Counted from the first letter of the stretch, positions 1 to 8,413 are shown. The stretch: 64,000 nucleotides of DNA from Acinetobacter sp. ANC 4648 (GCF_002135345.1 NZ_NEGI01000005.1:124001-188000), one strand, 5' to 3'. A program made the numbers and translations. The notes: a model not told the origin generated them from the sequence alone.

Positions 1-1
1 A

Positions 2-535
2 GGTGATAGTGCAATTATTGAATATATTAATGGGAAACAGGTCATTCACCACAATCGTAAATATCAGGTAATGACCAACTCACCCATATTTGATCAGCAA
101 TTAGCGCTAAATACTTATTGGCAGCAAATTGGTGGAACAGTAATGCTACCAGGAACGAACCGTGCTTCTGATCGCTTTGCCCGTGCTTCATTTTATATTG
201 ATGCCATTCCTAAAAATGCCAGTCATGAACATTCTTTAGCAAGTGTGTTTGGTGTGATTCGGAATGTTTCAGTTCCTTTTGGTCTTAACACAGCAGAAGA
301 ACCTAATATTTCCTCTACACGCTGGCGCACAGTTGTAGACCATAAAAGAGGTTTATATTTCTTTGAGTCAGCTGTATCACCAAATACGTTTTGGGTCGAC
401 TTAAAAGATATTAATTTTAACGATGGCAAATCAAAAAAATTAGAATTAGGTAAAGATCAAGCAATAATATATGCAGGAAAAGCTAACTCATCATTTAAAG
501 TGACCAAGCCTTTTGAATTCTTAGGTATTAAATAA
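2..535 (+). CDS. Linear amide C-N hydrolase (choloylglycine hydrolase family), C-terminal part
   Basis: The reading frame is open from the first bases of the window, so the start and the N-terminal catalytic Cys lie outside it. The visible residues (GDSAIIEYINGK, then a YQVMTNSP segment) match the middle of choloylglycine hydrolase / penicillin V acylase proteins, which are Ntn hydrolases that cleave linear amides such as conjugated bile salts or acyl-homoserine lactones. The C-terminal half includes the SSTRWRTVVDHKRGLYFF stretch typical of the family. The first in-frame Met in the window is at 71, but the frame continues upstream in-family, so it is not the start. Substrate cannot be told from this fragment. 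A hairpin terminator follows at 571. Confidence 0.75.
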   Translation, partial: GDSAIIEYINGKQVIHHNRKYQVMTNSPIFDQQLALNTYWQQIGGTVMLPGTNRASDRFARASFYIDAIPKNASHEHSLASVFGVIRNVSVPFGLNTAEEPNISSTRWRTVVDHKRGLYFFESAVSPNTFWVDLKDINFNDGKSKKLELGKDQAIIYAGKANSSFKVTKPFEFLGIK

Positions 536-570
536 GAATCAACATTTAATATCGTATTGCTTATACGGAG

Positions 571-596
571 AAAGCCCCCGAAAGGGCTTTTTTTAA
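571..596 (+). terminator. Intrinsic terminator after the amide hydrolase gene
   Basis: Stem AAAGCCC / GGGCTTT with loop CCGAA followed by a T-run. It sits 36 bases after the stop of the amide hydrolase gene. Confidence 0.8.
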
Positions 597-748
597 TAAT
601 AATTTTTTTACTTTCTCAGCCATGCACCAAATTCAGCATCGTTCGACTACCCTCTTTTATTCAGACATCAAACTGATATAAAAAATAATTTGGGTATTTC
701 CTAATGTACGATTAGGTTTTTTTAGCGGCCAAAATGTTTGGCTTATCA

Positions 749-1303
749 TTATTGAGGTGTTTTAATCAATTTACTGACGTCATACCCATAGTTTTTTGCA
801 GTATTTAAATATGATTGATAAGTTGCTTCATCAATTTTTGCATCACGTGACAAAATCCATAAATATTTATCATTTGGACCACCAACTAAAGCAACTTTAT
901 AGTCTGGATCAATACGCAGTATCCAATAATCTCCTTTAGTAAAGGGTAACCATCTTAGGCCTTTTGGCAGAAAACTTACTTTAAGTTTACTGTTACCACT
1001 ATTTTTTGGATAAGCAACACCTATTGAGCTAATCATTTCACCAGTTGCTGTACGACAGCTATTTAATACTGATATGGTTTGATCCGTATTTACACCATAT
1101 TGTGCCGTGGTATTTGATGCACATTTACGCTGAAAATAGTTTGGTAAATGGGCGATTTCATACCACTTACCTATATATTGTTGAAGATCTATTTTTTCGA
1201 CAGCTTGTGGAGCCTTAGTTTCAGCATGAGATGTGACTGTTAGCATTAAACTACTGATTCCAAAAACCATGCCCTTACAAATTGATTTGATTAGCGTATT
1301 CAT
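749..1303 (-). CDS. Bacterial lipocalin (Blc-like), secreted
   Basis: A 184-residue protein with an N-terminal signal peptide (about residues 1-28, ending SHA/ET) and the lipocalin signature IGKWYEIAHLP near residues 44-54. The downstream YWILRID and YLWILSRD strands are typical of the Blc / apolipoprotein D-like group. Such proteins bind fatty acids or lysophospholipids at the cell envelope. E. coli Blc is an outer-membrane lipoprotein, but no lipobox Cys is visible here, so this homologue is more likely soluble in the periplasm. It stands alone. Confidence 0.85.
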   Translation of the reverse strand: MNTLIKSICKGMVFGISSLMLTVTSHAETKAPQAVEKIDLQQYIGKWYEIAHLPNYFQRKCASNTTAQYGVNTDQTISVLNSCRTATGEMISSIGVAYPKNSGNSKLKVSFLPKGLRWLPFTKGDYWILRIDPDYKVALVGGPNDKYLWILSRDAKIDEATYQSYLNTAKNYGYDVSKLIKTPQ

Positions 1304-1355
1304 CTTTTTACCTTAATAGTTTATGCACCTAGAATAGTACACGTGAACAAAATAT

Positions 1356-1619
1356 TCATTGATGCTTATATTGATGACTAGAATAAGCTCGACTGATATC
1401 AGGTATACGTAAATGTAAGTGCTTCGTTTTACGACCGGTTACTCGTTTACGCCATAGTTTAAAGCTACCTGACTTTAGATTTTGGCGCATAAATTGGATA
1501 ACAGCAGATTCATTTAAGCTATATTCACGTTGAATAGCTTCAAATGGCGTTCGATCCTCCCATGCCATTTCAATAATCCGAGATACATCAGCATCAATTA
1601 CTTTTTTAGTACTTAGCAT
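1356..1619 (-). CDS. TIGR03643 / DUF2805 family small protein
   Basis: An 87-residue protein when started at the ATG at 1619, which has an AGGAGT ribosome-binding site about six bases upstream. A longer frame opens at 1676 but adds residues that do not look like the family. The body (IIEMAWEDRTPFEAIQ, then VIQFMRQNLKSGSFKLWRKRV, then RKTKHLHLR) matches the short conserved TIGR03643/DUF2805 proteins found widely in proteobacteria and cyanobacteria. The basic C-terminus and predicted helix-turn-helix character suggest nucleic acid binding, but no function is established as far as I know. Confidence 0.75.
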   Translation of the reverse strand: MLSTKKVIDADVSRIIEMAWEDRTPFEAIQREYSLNESAVIQFMRQNLKSGSFKLWRKRVTGRKTKHLHLRIPDISRAYSSHQYKHQ

Positions 1620-2065
1620 ACTGTTACTCCTATACTTTCTAAAGTAAGACTTCGAAATAAAACTGTAACTCATCACAATCTATAAATCGGATAGAATATC
1701 TCTAATAATATTAATTTAACATAATGCTCGACATACACAACACTCTTAATATTTAGATAAAATCAAATCGAAAGCTTTCCTAGATTAATTAAAGTTTGGT
1801 TATAAGAAAACCTATTAACCGTATTCTAGGTTTTAAGTGCAAGCTTATTCACTGAGGAATATAGTGTTGAGGAATTTATTAAAAATAGGTTGGCGTAACA
1901 AAGCCCTATAGCTGTAAGAACTTATGAGTATGTATAATAGTTTACCAAGTTAAAGTCTCCATTTTTATCAGCATACATCAGTCATTTGAGGCATATAATA
2001 AAAATATACAGCTAAAATTAAATTGATAAAAATTTAAAACTTGTAAAGAGAAAAGGAGAAAAACA
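1620..2065. other. Gene-free AT-rich stretch
   Basis: About 445 bases without a supportable gene. Short coding-like peptides can be read around 1870-1960 but carry stops and have no start signal. Probable promoter space for the divergent genes on each side. Confidence 0.5.
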
Positions 2066-2245
2066 TTGAATGTAAAAAAGCATAGGAATTTAACATTACA
2101 TCAAAATGAATTTATTACACTTTATGAGGTTAAATCTGACTTATATTCAATCACTTGTATTAATTATTTTCTAAACTTATTTAATATGCACATCGATGAA
2201 ATCGGATCAAACTTTATGCTGCAGGTAAATATACTCAAAAAATAA
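2066..2245 (+). CDS. Small hypothetical protein with TTG start (59 aa)
   Basis: A short frame that begins with TTG at 2066, preceded by a near-ideal Shine-Dalgarno AGGAG (2054-2058) at seven bases, and ends TAA at 2245. A strong intrinsic terminator follows 29 bases later. The predicted peptide starts LNVKKHRNLTLHQNEF and contains FITLYEVKSDLYSITC and YFLNLFNMHIDEIG. It resembles no family I recognise. The arrangement of ribosome-binding site, frame and terminator argues for a real small gene; the non-ATG start and lack of homology argue for caution. Confidence 0.5.
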   Translation: MNVKKHRNLTLHQNEFITLYEVKSDLYSITCINYFLNLFNMHIDEIGSNFMLQVNILKK

Positions 2246-2273
2246 TGAAACACCCCCATCCATATTATAAAAA

Positions 2274-2301
2274 TAAAGCACCCCAAGGTGCTTTATTTTT
2301 A
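2274..2301. terminator. Bidirectional terminator between two small genes
   Basis: Nine-base stem TAAAGCACC / GGTGCTTTA around a CCAA loop, with T-rich flanks on the plus side and a TTTATTTT tract on the minus side. It lies between the convergent 59-aa and 32-aa genes and could serve both. Confidence 0.85.
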
Positions 2302-2302
2302 T

Positions 2303-2401
2303 TTATAGGAATGAGTGAAAGGCAGATTGCCCAATAACATATACTAAAACCGTTAAAAATAAATACATCACAACAAGAACACTAAGATCAATAAATCTCA
2401 T
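2303..2401 (-). CDS. Very small membrane protein (32 aa)
   Basis: ATG at 2401 has a GGAGA ribosome-binding site about six bases upstream. The frame ends with TAA at 2303, beside a terminator hairpin. The peptide begins MRFIDLSVLVVMYLFLTVL and is one hydrophobic helix of about 20 residues followed by a short polar tail (GQSAFHSFL). The size, single transmembrane helix and strong signals are like known small inner-membrane proteins such as KdpF, but I see no sequence match. No kdp genes are nearby. Function unknown. Confidence 0.6.
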   Translation of the reverse strand: MRFIDLSVLVVMYLFLTVLVYVIGQSAFHSFL

Positions 2402-2608
2402 TAGTTTCTCCACATTTTTATTGTTGTATTTTTTTTATACTACATTAACCTACTTATTTCAATTAAAACAATTCTCAGTGAGATTTTACATAAAATCCAT
2501 AAAGTAAAGTTCGTTAAGGGTTTGTACCAGTTTTATTGCATTTCAGGATTTAACTCTATTAATAATTTAGATTAGTTGTTCGATTTAACACGACATCTGA
2601 GGTATTAA

Positions 2609-2842
2609 ATGACTACTATTAATACGCTTGATATTAAACACCATTCAGAAGTAATTGCATCATGCGGAACAAAAGTGGGGAATGTAGATCATCTTGAAGG
2701 CTCAAATCAAATCAAACTCACAAAGCATGGCGATGGCCATCATCACCTAATCCCTACTTCTTGGGTTAGCGAAATCAAAGGTGAGAAAATCATGCTCAGT
2801 AAAGATTCACACGAAGTGAAAGATAGTTGGACCAAAATTTAA
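2609..2842 (+). CDS. DUF2171 family protein
   Basis: A 77-residue protein whose pattern matches DUF2171: HSEVIASCGTKVGNVDHLEG, then IKLTKHGDGHHHLIPTSWV, then a final SKDSHEVKDSWTKI. DUF2171 proteins are small beta-rich proteins related to PRC-barrel-like folds, and their role is unknown. The gene stands alone, starts at ATG after a GAGG motif, and is followed by a clear terminator. Confidence 0.8.
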   Translation: MTTINTLDIKHHSEVIASCGTKVGNVDHLEGSNQIKLTKHGDGHHHLIPTSWVSEIKGEKIMLSKDSHEVKDSWTKI

Positions 2843-2849
2843 TCGGATT

Positions 2850-2877
2850 TAAAAAGCTCTCATCTGAGAGCTTTTTT
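2850..2877 (+). terminator. Intrinsic terminator after the DUF2171 gene
   Basis: Stem AAAAGCTCTC / GAGAGCTTTT with an ATCT loop and trailing T-run. Confidence 0.85.
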
Positions 2878-3065
2878 GTACTTTCTCTTTAATCTACTAA
2901 TGACTTCAATAATCTTGCTAACCTAGATAAATAATTCAAATATCTCGTATAAACACCAGTATGTTAAATGAGAAGATCATTGATTAAGGCGTACAAAAAA
3001 TAATATATCAGTAAAAAAAATTAGCTATTCTTTAAAGCGAAGCTTCATCAAAAGAATAGGAAAAT

Positions 3066-3749
3066 ATGAAACTACCTACAATTGTATTGGTTCATGGATT
3101 TTGGGGAAATGCTCTCCATTGGCAACATGTCATTTCTTTATTAATTAAGCAAAATTTTTCAGTAAAAGCTGTAGAAATTCCTTTAACATCCTTAGCCGAT
3201 GATGTTGAAAGAACCAACAAGATGATTAATCAGATCGAGGGGCCAGTATTGCTTGTTGGTCACTCATATGGTGGCGCAGTCATTACTGAAGCTGGTAATA
3301 ATGAAAAAGTCGTTGGATTGGTCTATATTGCAGCATTTGCACCAGACACGACAGAAAGCCCTGGTATGATTACTCAACAGCATCCACCTGAAGCTGCTGC
3401 TAATCTTTATCCAGATAGTGATGGCTACTTATGGGTAAATGCAGAAAAATATCATCAAAGTTTCTGTCAGGATTTAGATCCTACAGAATCTATAGCTATG
3501 GCTATTGCTCAAAAAGCGCCTCTTGCGAGTACATTTGGTGATGCGATAGTGAAACCTGCATGGAAGACTAAACCCTCTTGGTATCAAATTTCAAATCAAG
3601 ATCGTATGATTGCTCCTGAGAACCAAAGAAAAATGGCAGATAGACTAAATGCAAAAGAAGTTATTGAGCTTGACGCTAGTCATGCTTCTCTTGCATCAAG
3701 ACCTAATGAAATAGCTGATTTTATTATTAAGGCTGCTTTATCATTTTAA
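3066..3749 (+). CDS. Alpha/beta hydrolase
   Basis: A 227-residue single-domain alpha/beta hydrolase. The oxyanion-hole strand is IVLVHGFWGNALHW (residues 6-19), the nucleophile elbow is GHSYGG (about residues 64-69), the acid is probably the Asp in SNQDRMI, and the His is in DASHASLASRP near the C-terminus. This subgroup is common in proteobacteria and has no single known substrate. The ATG at 3066 follows AATAGGAAAAT, a reasonable ribosome-binding site. It appears to be monocistronic. Confidence 0.85.
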   Translation: MKLPTIVLVHGFWGNALHWQHVISLLIKQNFSVKAVEIPLTSLADDVERTNKMINQIEGPVLLVGHSYGGAVITEAGNNEKVVGLVYIAAFAPDTTESPGMITQQHPPEAAANLYPDSDGYLWVNAEKYHQSFCQDLDPTESIAMAIAQKAPLASTFGDAIVKPAWKTKPSWYQISNQDRMIAPENQRKMADRLNAKEVIELDASHASLASRPNEIADFIIKAALSF

Positions 3750-3867
3750 GATGAGTTTAGCCGCTAATATTAAACGTTTCATTAATCCGAAATATAATTT
3801 CAGAAAAATGCTCAAATAAAAATGGAAGCCAAGCTCCTAGTTTTATTTTTGTATCGTGACCATTCAG

Positions 3868-4395
3868 TTAAATAGGTCTGTATATCTCATATAAAATATG
3901 CTTTTCTAAATAATGGTTTGGTGGAAGTTTTGGATGGTTAAATTCTTTTACTTTTATCATACCTAACTTTTTCATTACTGATTCTGATGGTTTATTTACA
4001 GAAGCTGTAAATGATACAACCTTGTCCAAATTCAAGGTATTGAAAGCATATTCTAAAGCTGCTTTTGCACCTTCCGTTGCATAACCTTGCCCCCAAAAGT
4101 CTTTTGCTAATCGCCAACCTATTTCAACACAAGGGGAGAAATCAAACTGAGTCGGCTGACTATGCAAACCTATAAATCCAATAAACTCTTGGCTATCTTT
4201 TAACTCTACAGCCCAAAACCCCCATTTATTTTCATCAATCATACCAGTGACAGCCTTAATAAAATTAAGGCTGTCCTGTTGTGTTAAACAATTAGGAAAG
4301 TATTTCATGACTTCAGAATCAAACCCCATATGAATAAAAGGTAAATAATCACTTTCTTTCCATTGCCGAAGTACTAAGCGTTCTGTTTCTAGCAT
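3868..4395 (-). CDS. GNAT family N-acetyltransferase (RimJ/RimL-like)
   Basis: A protein of about 175 residues starting MLETERLVLRQW, the classical opening of the RimJ/RimL-type GNAT group. The acetyl-CoA binding loop is seen in GWRLAKDFWGQGYATEGAKAAL, and a typical later strand is VVSFTASVNKPSESVMKKLGM. The upstream extension to 4428 would need a TTG codon and adds non-family residues, so ATG 4395 is chosen. It would acetylate an amine on a protein N-terminus or a small molecule; the substrate is not predictable. Confidence 0.8.
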   Translation of the reverse strand: MLETERLVLRQWKESDYLPFIHMGFDSEVMKYFPNCLTQQDSLNFIKAVTGMIDENKWGFWAVELKDSQEFIGFIGLHSQPTQFDFSPCVEIGWRLAKDFWGQGYATEGAKAALEYAFNTLNLDKVVSFTASVNKPSESVMKKLGMIKVKEFNHPKLPPNHYLEKHILYEIYRPI

Positions 4396-4603
4396 GATAA
4401 TTCTTAAATATCCCCTACAATTAATCAAATGCAGTTTCTGAGAAAAAGCTCTCTAAAAGTTTTTTTAAATAAAGAATATTAACCCGCTCATCGATTTAGC
4501 AATCTAGTCCGACTTAAAGTTTGATACTTCATGAGTTCATCACAATAGAATTGCAAATATTCTGAGCTTATTGTATCTGCCATAATAGGCTTCAACAGCA
4601 AAT

Positions 4604-4643
4604 AAAACCCCATCAACATTTAGAATGCGATCGGGTTTTATAT
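4604..4643 (-). terminator. Possible terminator after the MliC-like lipoprotein gene
   Basis: Arms AAAACCC and GGGTTTT, with ATC/GAT continuing inside, bracket a long loop just downstream of the lipoprotein stop. The loop is large, so the call is tentative. Confidence 0.4.
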
Positions 4644-4670
4644 AAAATACATTCAGCTACTTATAGATAA

Positions 4671-5045
4671 TTACTTAACTTCTTTGATATCTATAATCTG
4701 ATCTTTTGATAATTCGATAATTCCTTCATCACCTTTAGTGTGGATGGCAACTCCATTAGGACCTTCAAGTCTCATGCCACTTCCTGCAGGCACTTCTTTT
4801 AATTCATAGCTGTTACCATCGCTGTCTACTAAATTTGCGGTCGTAAAATTATCAGTGGTCGTAAGGATATATTGTTTCTTGTCTGCTGTCTCGTAGATCA
4901 CAGTTTGTTCTATAGACTCATTCGAGATAACGGTTGAAGCAGGAACACTTACGTCTTTATCTTGTGTTGATTCTTTATCTTTTGAATTACAACCAGCTAT
5001 TAATCCCACTCCAATTAAAGCAGAAAGCAAAAATATTTTTTTCAT
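4671..5045 (-). CDS. Small lipoprotein with MliC-like domain
   Basis: A 124-residue protein with a lipoprotein signal peptide: hydrophobic run, then lipobox LIAGC with Cys at residue 19. A charged linker is followed by a beta-rich region. The segment SGMRLEGPNGVAIHTKGDEGIIEL near the C-terminus resembles the SGxRY...W.KGDEA strands of membrane-bound lysozyme inhibitors (MliC). The Cys pair usual in MliC is missing, so inhibition of lysozyme is only a suggestion. It stands alone, with a terminator-like hairpin downstream. Confidence 0.65.
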   Translation of the reverse strand: MKKIFLLSALIGVGLIAGCNSKDKESTQDKDVSVPASTVISNESIEQTVIYETADKKQYILTTTDNFTTANLVDSDGNSYELKEVPAGSGMRLEGPNGVAIHTKGDEGIIELSKDQIIDIKEVK

Positions 5046-5441
5046 TCCAATATACCTATAAACCTAAATAGATATTATTACTTACCATATTCACCAGTAT
5101 TCTTATACCGATAGATAAATAACTTTTCATTTTCACTACAATATCAATAAGTTCAAAATATACAAATTAGGTTTATCACTTATGATGAGAAGCACCCCCT
5201 AATGATAGCTTTTATAGGCAACTCAATGCTTGATTAAATCATAAAGATTCAACCCAATTTATACGACTGCTTGCCTTACTCCCCTATTTATGTATTGAGC
5301 TAACCTATATAAAACATATAGTGACATCACAAATCTAAACGACTTAAAGGCTTCAAAATATCAGAACTGCTCCACTAGCATAAAAACCGTCTTTTAGCAG
5401 TTATGCTCGTTTTGTCATAATATTACCAAGTCAGTAGACTA
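5046..5441. other. Gene-free AT-rich stretch
   Basis: About 396 bases in which I see no gene, RNA or repeat. It contains many stops in all frames. Confidence 0.5.
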
Positions 5442-5702
5442 TTACATTACAATTTTATCTATACATGTACTAATTGCATGACGCTCATTTTTATAATTCA
5501 ATTCATTTTTCAAGCAGTTACAATAAGTTTTCGTCTGAGTGTATTTGATCTTTTCAGGAATATTTACACCTAAACATTCTTTTTCTATATTTCCTGTTTG
5601 GGAAAGGGGTAACTCCCCCTTTATTAATAAAAATATCAAACAAGTAAGCACAAATGATATAAATACAATCATAAACTTATTCTTTTTAATTAGACTTCCC
5701 AT
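5442..5702 (-). CDS. Small single-pass membrane or secreted protein, unknown
   Basis: An 86-residue frame with a basic N-terminus, one hydrophobic helix (about residues 10-28) and a soluble tail containing four Cys residues (ECLGV, YCNCL, STCID). I do not recognise the family. A second, broken copy of the same protein type lies about 0.8 kb away at 6483-6653: both have a hydrophobic segment and then an LP...C.G(V/I)(N/D)(I/V)P.KIKY pattern. No clear ribosome-binding site is seen at the 5702 ATG; a later Met at 5672 is possible. Confidence 0.5.
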   Translation of the reverse strand: MGSLIKKNKFMIVFISFVLTCLIFLLIKGELPLSQTGNIEKECLGVNIPEKIKYTQTKTYCNCLKNELNYKNERHAISTCIDKIVM

Positions 5703-5782
5703 TGTTCATTTTATTTAAAAAATCAATTCTTTTAAGGTATCAAAAAAATATGCAGGCTGCTATTTATTGTAATCAAAATTAG

Positions 5783-5815
5783 GCATTTAAAAAACCCCAC
5801 ATTTCTGTGAGGCTA
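5783..5815 (-). terminator. Terminator-like hairpin, minus strand, without an obvious gene
   Basis: On the minus strand a CCTCAC / GTGGGG stem with an AGAAAT loop runs into TTTTTT. No intact gene ends just upstream of it, so it may be the tail of a lost gene or of a short RNA. Confidence 0.4.
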
Positions 5816-6085
5816 CCCCTTAACTTTTTGCGCTGATTAAGGTTTTATTGTTCTTTAAAAAAACAACCTTGTATAAATATCAAGACATATAAACAGCGTC
5901 AATAAAACTAAAGTCTAATCTAATGACTGAGCTTTTATTGCCATATGATATTTGGTATACCATATAAGCCTATGACTCTTTACTTATCACTTTATATGTA
6001 AAGCTCAGAAATTTTAACTTACGATCTATATTTAATTTTTGATATTAATAACTATATTCAATTAAATTAGCACGTTTAAAATAAA

Positions 6086-6184
6086 ATGGAAGAATTCATA
6101 ATTTTTTTTGTGGTGCTAGGTTTAGCACGTTATTTTAAAATACCCGTCTTATTGCTAAGCGGACTTTGTTTTTACTTAGATTAA
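6086..6184 (+). CDS. Possible tiny hydrophobic peptide (32 aa), weak
   Basis: ATG-to-TAA frame encoding a mostly hydrophobic peptide (MEEFIIFFVVLGLARYF, then PVLLLSGLCFYLD). There is no convincing ribosome-binding site. Listed because several similar hydrophobic fragments occur in this gene-poor zone; it may be a remnant rather than an expressed gene. Confidence 0.2.
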   Translation: MEEFIIFFVVLGLARYFKIPVLLLSGLCFYLD

Positions 6185-6482
6185 ATAATCAAGTAAACTC
6201 TGAAAAAAGTCAGCCAAAATATTAACTGTTAAATGCTGATTGAGTGATCACATTACAATCTATATAAACTCAATTATGATACAAAGCCGATAACATCAAC
6301 GTAAACATTTCACTCACCTAAAGTGACTTTAACCTTCAATAAAAAAGTATCCCTTAGCAATGCTCAAGCTTAATATTTAGCGCCAACAAATATCAATTAT
6401 TTATTCGATTAACACAATATTTATATTTTTCTTTATTATTTTCAATTTTTGTCATGCGAATATAGGAACAGAACAATTCCGA

Positions 6483-6653
6483 TTACTTATATTTAATATC
6501 TTTAGGTACATCAATACCATAACATTTAGCATCAGTCTCAGCTATTCTTGAAGGCAATATCCAACTTCCTGAGTAAGAAGAGTATCCAAACCCACCGATC
6601 ACAATAAAAACCAATATAAAAATCGAATAATTTTCTTTAACTAATTTAAACTC
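6483..6653 (-). pseudogene. Broken paralogue of the 86-aa membrane protein at 5442-5702
   Basis: The minus strand is open from 6653 to a TAA at 6483 but has no ATG, and an in-frame stop lies directly before it. The translation has a basic start (FKLVKEN), a hydrophobic segment (FILVFIVIGGFGY), then WILPSRIAETDAKCYGIDVP and DIKYK. This aligns by eye with the intact gene at 5442-5702 (KNKFMIVFISFVL, LPLSQTGNIEKECLGVNIP, KIKYT). It lacks the C-terminal CNC...C part. It is best read as a decayed tandem copy. Confidence 0.45.
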
Positions 6654-6701
6654 TTAGACTGAAATCCGATCTTTAGATGAGCTTAAATATCTACTCAATT
6701 A

Positions 6702-6857
6702 CTATGACTTCATCCACTTATAGCGGAGATATGCCCAAGAATACATTAGTGTTAAAGCAAAAATTATACTATATATATTAAAACCTTTAAAAGGCTCATA
6801 GATTCTATAAATAATAATCTCTCTTAAAAAAATTAAAAGAATATCGAAATCCTCGTG
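6702..6857 (-). pseudogene. Remnant of a small membrane protein gene
   Basis: A 51-codon minus-strand frame ending TAG, with no start codon near its 5' end. The translation (DILLIFLREIIIYRIYEP, then YSIIFALTLMYSWAYLRYKW) looks like the C-terminal transmembrane region of a membrane protein. No family recognised. It lies next to the broken paralogue at 6483-6653 in a gene-poor zone, consistent with gene decay. Confidence 0.3.
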
Positions 6858-7090
6858 TTAAAAATTTCAACTTTTTACTTCCTAAACTATATGTTTGTAA
6901 ACATTATCAATAATTTACAAAATAATACCAACTATATAACATAGCCAATTCAAATTATAACATTCATCATTTTATGTATGCGCTGATATAATCACTCCCA
7001 ATCATGCGTTACTATATAAATAGCGGTCTTTAACTGAATTCATCCAGGACTTCATATATTTAATATCTAGAATCAAACACTGAATTGCTC

Positions 7091-7174
7091 ATGATTTATT
7101 ATGATCAATTTCACAAACTGTTTTGGCCTTACGTTATTTTGAAGGATGTATTCTGGTATTCATCTTATGTGTAA
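7091..7174 (+). CDS. Possible 27-aa peptide before an orphan terminator, weak
   Basis: ATG at 7091 to TAA at 7174 encodes an aromatic-rich peptide (MIYYDQFHKLFWPYVILK, then a short tail). A plus-strand terminator follows 43 bases later. No good ribosome-binding site is visible. It could be a small gene, or the end of a lost one. Confidence 0.2.
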   Translation: MIYYDQFHKLFWPYVILKDVFWYSSYV

Positions 7175-7216
7175 AGAATAAAAGTTGAAGAACACAAAAC
7201 TGTAATCTGATATAGT

Positions 7217-7242
7217 AGCCCATATATAGTGGGCTTTATTTT
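7217..7242 (+). terminator. Orphan plus-strand terminator upstream of rluE
   Basis: Stem AGCCCA / TGGGCT with loop TATATAG followed by TTATTTTT. No confident gene ends upstream within 1 kb on this strand. Confidence 0.6.
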
Positions 7243-7328
7243 TGCTCCCCACCCCTCGCAAAACGGGTATCCAAACGGATAACATCCAAGTTGCAAAAGA
7301 ATTTATTTAGTTTAATTAATAGGTTACA

Positions 7329-8153
7329 ATGAAAATCGTCATTTTAAATAAGCCTTATGACGTTCTCTCCCAGTTTCGTGCAGATGAGAAACATCAAACT
7401 ATCTCTGATTTTATTCAAGATCCTGAGCTTCGTATTGCCGGTCGTCTAGATTTAGATTCAGAAGGCTTGATGTTTTTAACCGATCACGGCGGTTTGAACC
7501 AATACATTACCAACCCTGCCAACAAGAAGTTTAAAACTTATGTTGTACAAGTAGATGGCGATATTACAGAAGCAGCTTTAGCGCAACTTCGTAAAGGTGT
7601 TGAGCTTAAAGATGGCATCACCTTACCAGCCACAGCAAAAAAAATTGATGAACCTGAATGGTTATGGGAACGTATCCCACCTGTACGTTTCCGTGCATCC
7701 GTCCCAACAACTTGGGTCGAAATTTCAATTTGTGAAGGTCGTAACCGTCAAGTACGTCGTATGACTTCTGCAGTTGGCTTCCCAACTTTACGTTTAATTC
7801 GTACACAAATTGGTACAATCAGTCTAGAAAAACTGGGTTTAAAACCAGGTGAGCAAATCGAGATTGAGCCGTTGCTTTATCCTGATTTTAAAGATGTGCC
7901 TGCGGATAAACCATATACTGGCCGTGACTTCCCGAAAAAAATTGCACAGAAAAAGAAACAGCATTTCTCTGTTGCAAAAGATAAAGCGCGTGAAGAAAAA
8001 GGTGAAGCACCATTTAAAGGCAAGAAAACGCCAAATGGTGGTACAACCCGTATTTGGCAAATGGATGAAGCGGATAAACCACGTCGTAAGACCAATGGTA
8101 CTACTCGTGACAATAATAAAGCACCACGTGGCCGTGGGCGTAATGCTCGTTAA
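7329..8153 (+). CDS. rluE: 23S rRNA pseudouridine synthase E (RluE-type)
   Basis: A 274-residue member of the RsuA/RluE family, which lacks the S4 domain and opens directly with the MKIVILNKPYDVLSQF strand. The catalytic motif GRLDLDSEGLMFLT holds the active-site Asp (about residue 41), and the conserved ICEGRNRQVRRM motif follows near residue 140. E. coli RluE makes pseudouridine 2457 in 23S rRNA. The C-terminal 75 residues are a long Lys/Arg-rich tail beyond the usual catalytic core, perhaps for RNA binding. Its 5' leader has a small TATCC/GGATA hairpin at about 7268-7281. A terminator follows at 8169. Confidence 0.9.
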   Translation: MKIVILNKPYDVLSQFRADEKHQTISDFIQDPELRIAGRLDLDSEGLMFLTDHGGLNQYITNPANKKFKTYVVQVDGDITEAALAQLRKGVELKDGITLPATAKKIDEPEWLWERIPPVRFRASVPTTWVEISICEGRNRQVRRMTSAVGFPTLRLIRTQIGTISLEKLGLKPGEQIEIEPLLYPDFKDVPADKPYTGRDFPKKIAQKKKQHFSVAKDKAREEKGEAPFKGKKTPNGGTTRIWQMDEADKPRRKTNGTTRDNNKAPRGRGRNAR

Positions 8154-8168
8154 AATATAATGATTAAT

Positions 8169-8196
8169 TAAAGCTCACTTCGGTGGGCTTTTTTTA
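8169..8196 (+). terminator. Intrinsic terminator of rluE
   Basis: Stem AAAGCTCAC / GTGGGCTTT (one G-T pair) with UUCG-type loop TTCG and a seven-T run. Confidence 0.85.
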
Positions 8197-8413
8197 CAAA
8201 ATTAATTTAGTTATGACCCACTTTAAGCCTTGTCTCTCTTCATATAGAAATATCTTTCTCAATTCCGTGTATAGCTGAAACACTTTTAGCTTTGAAGTTA
8301 TCACCAGAACTTTCACTATGCTAGACAGACAATCCATTTTCAATCAAAGATTTATCATTCTGGCGAAAAAAGCCTTAAGGCTGTACTTGTGTAGAAACAT
8401 TCACAGACAAAAA

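Noticed and set aside
1860-1965. Transposase-like peptide fragments
   Set aside because: Short reads such as EEFIKNRLA and QSPIAVRTYEYV occur with stops and without terminal repeats. Not enough to call an insertion sequence remnant.
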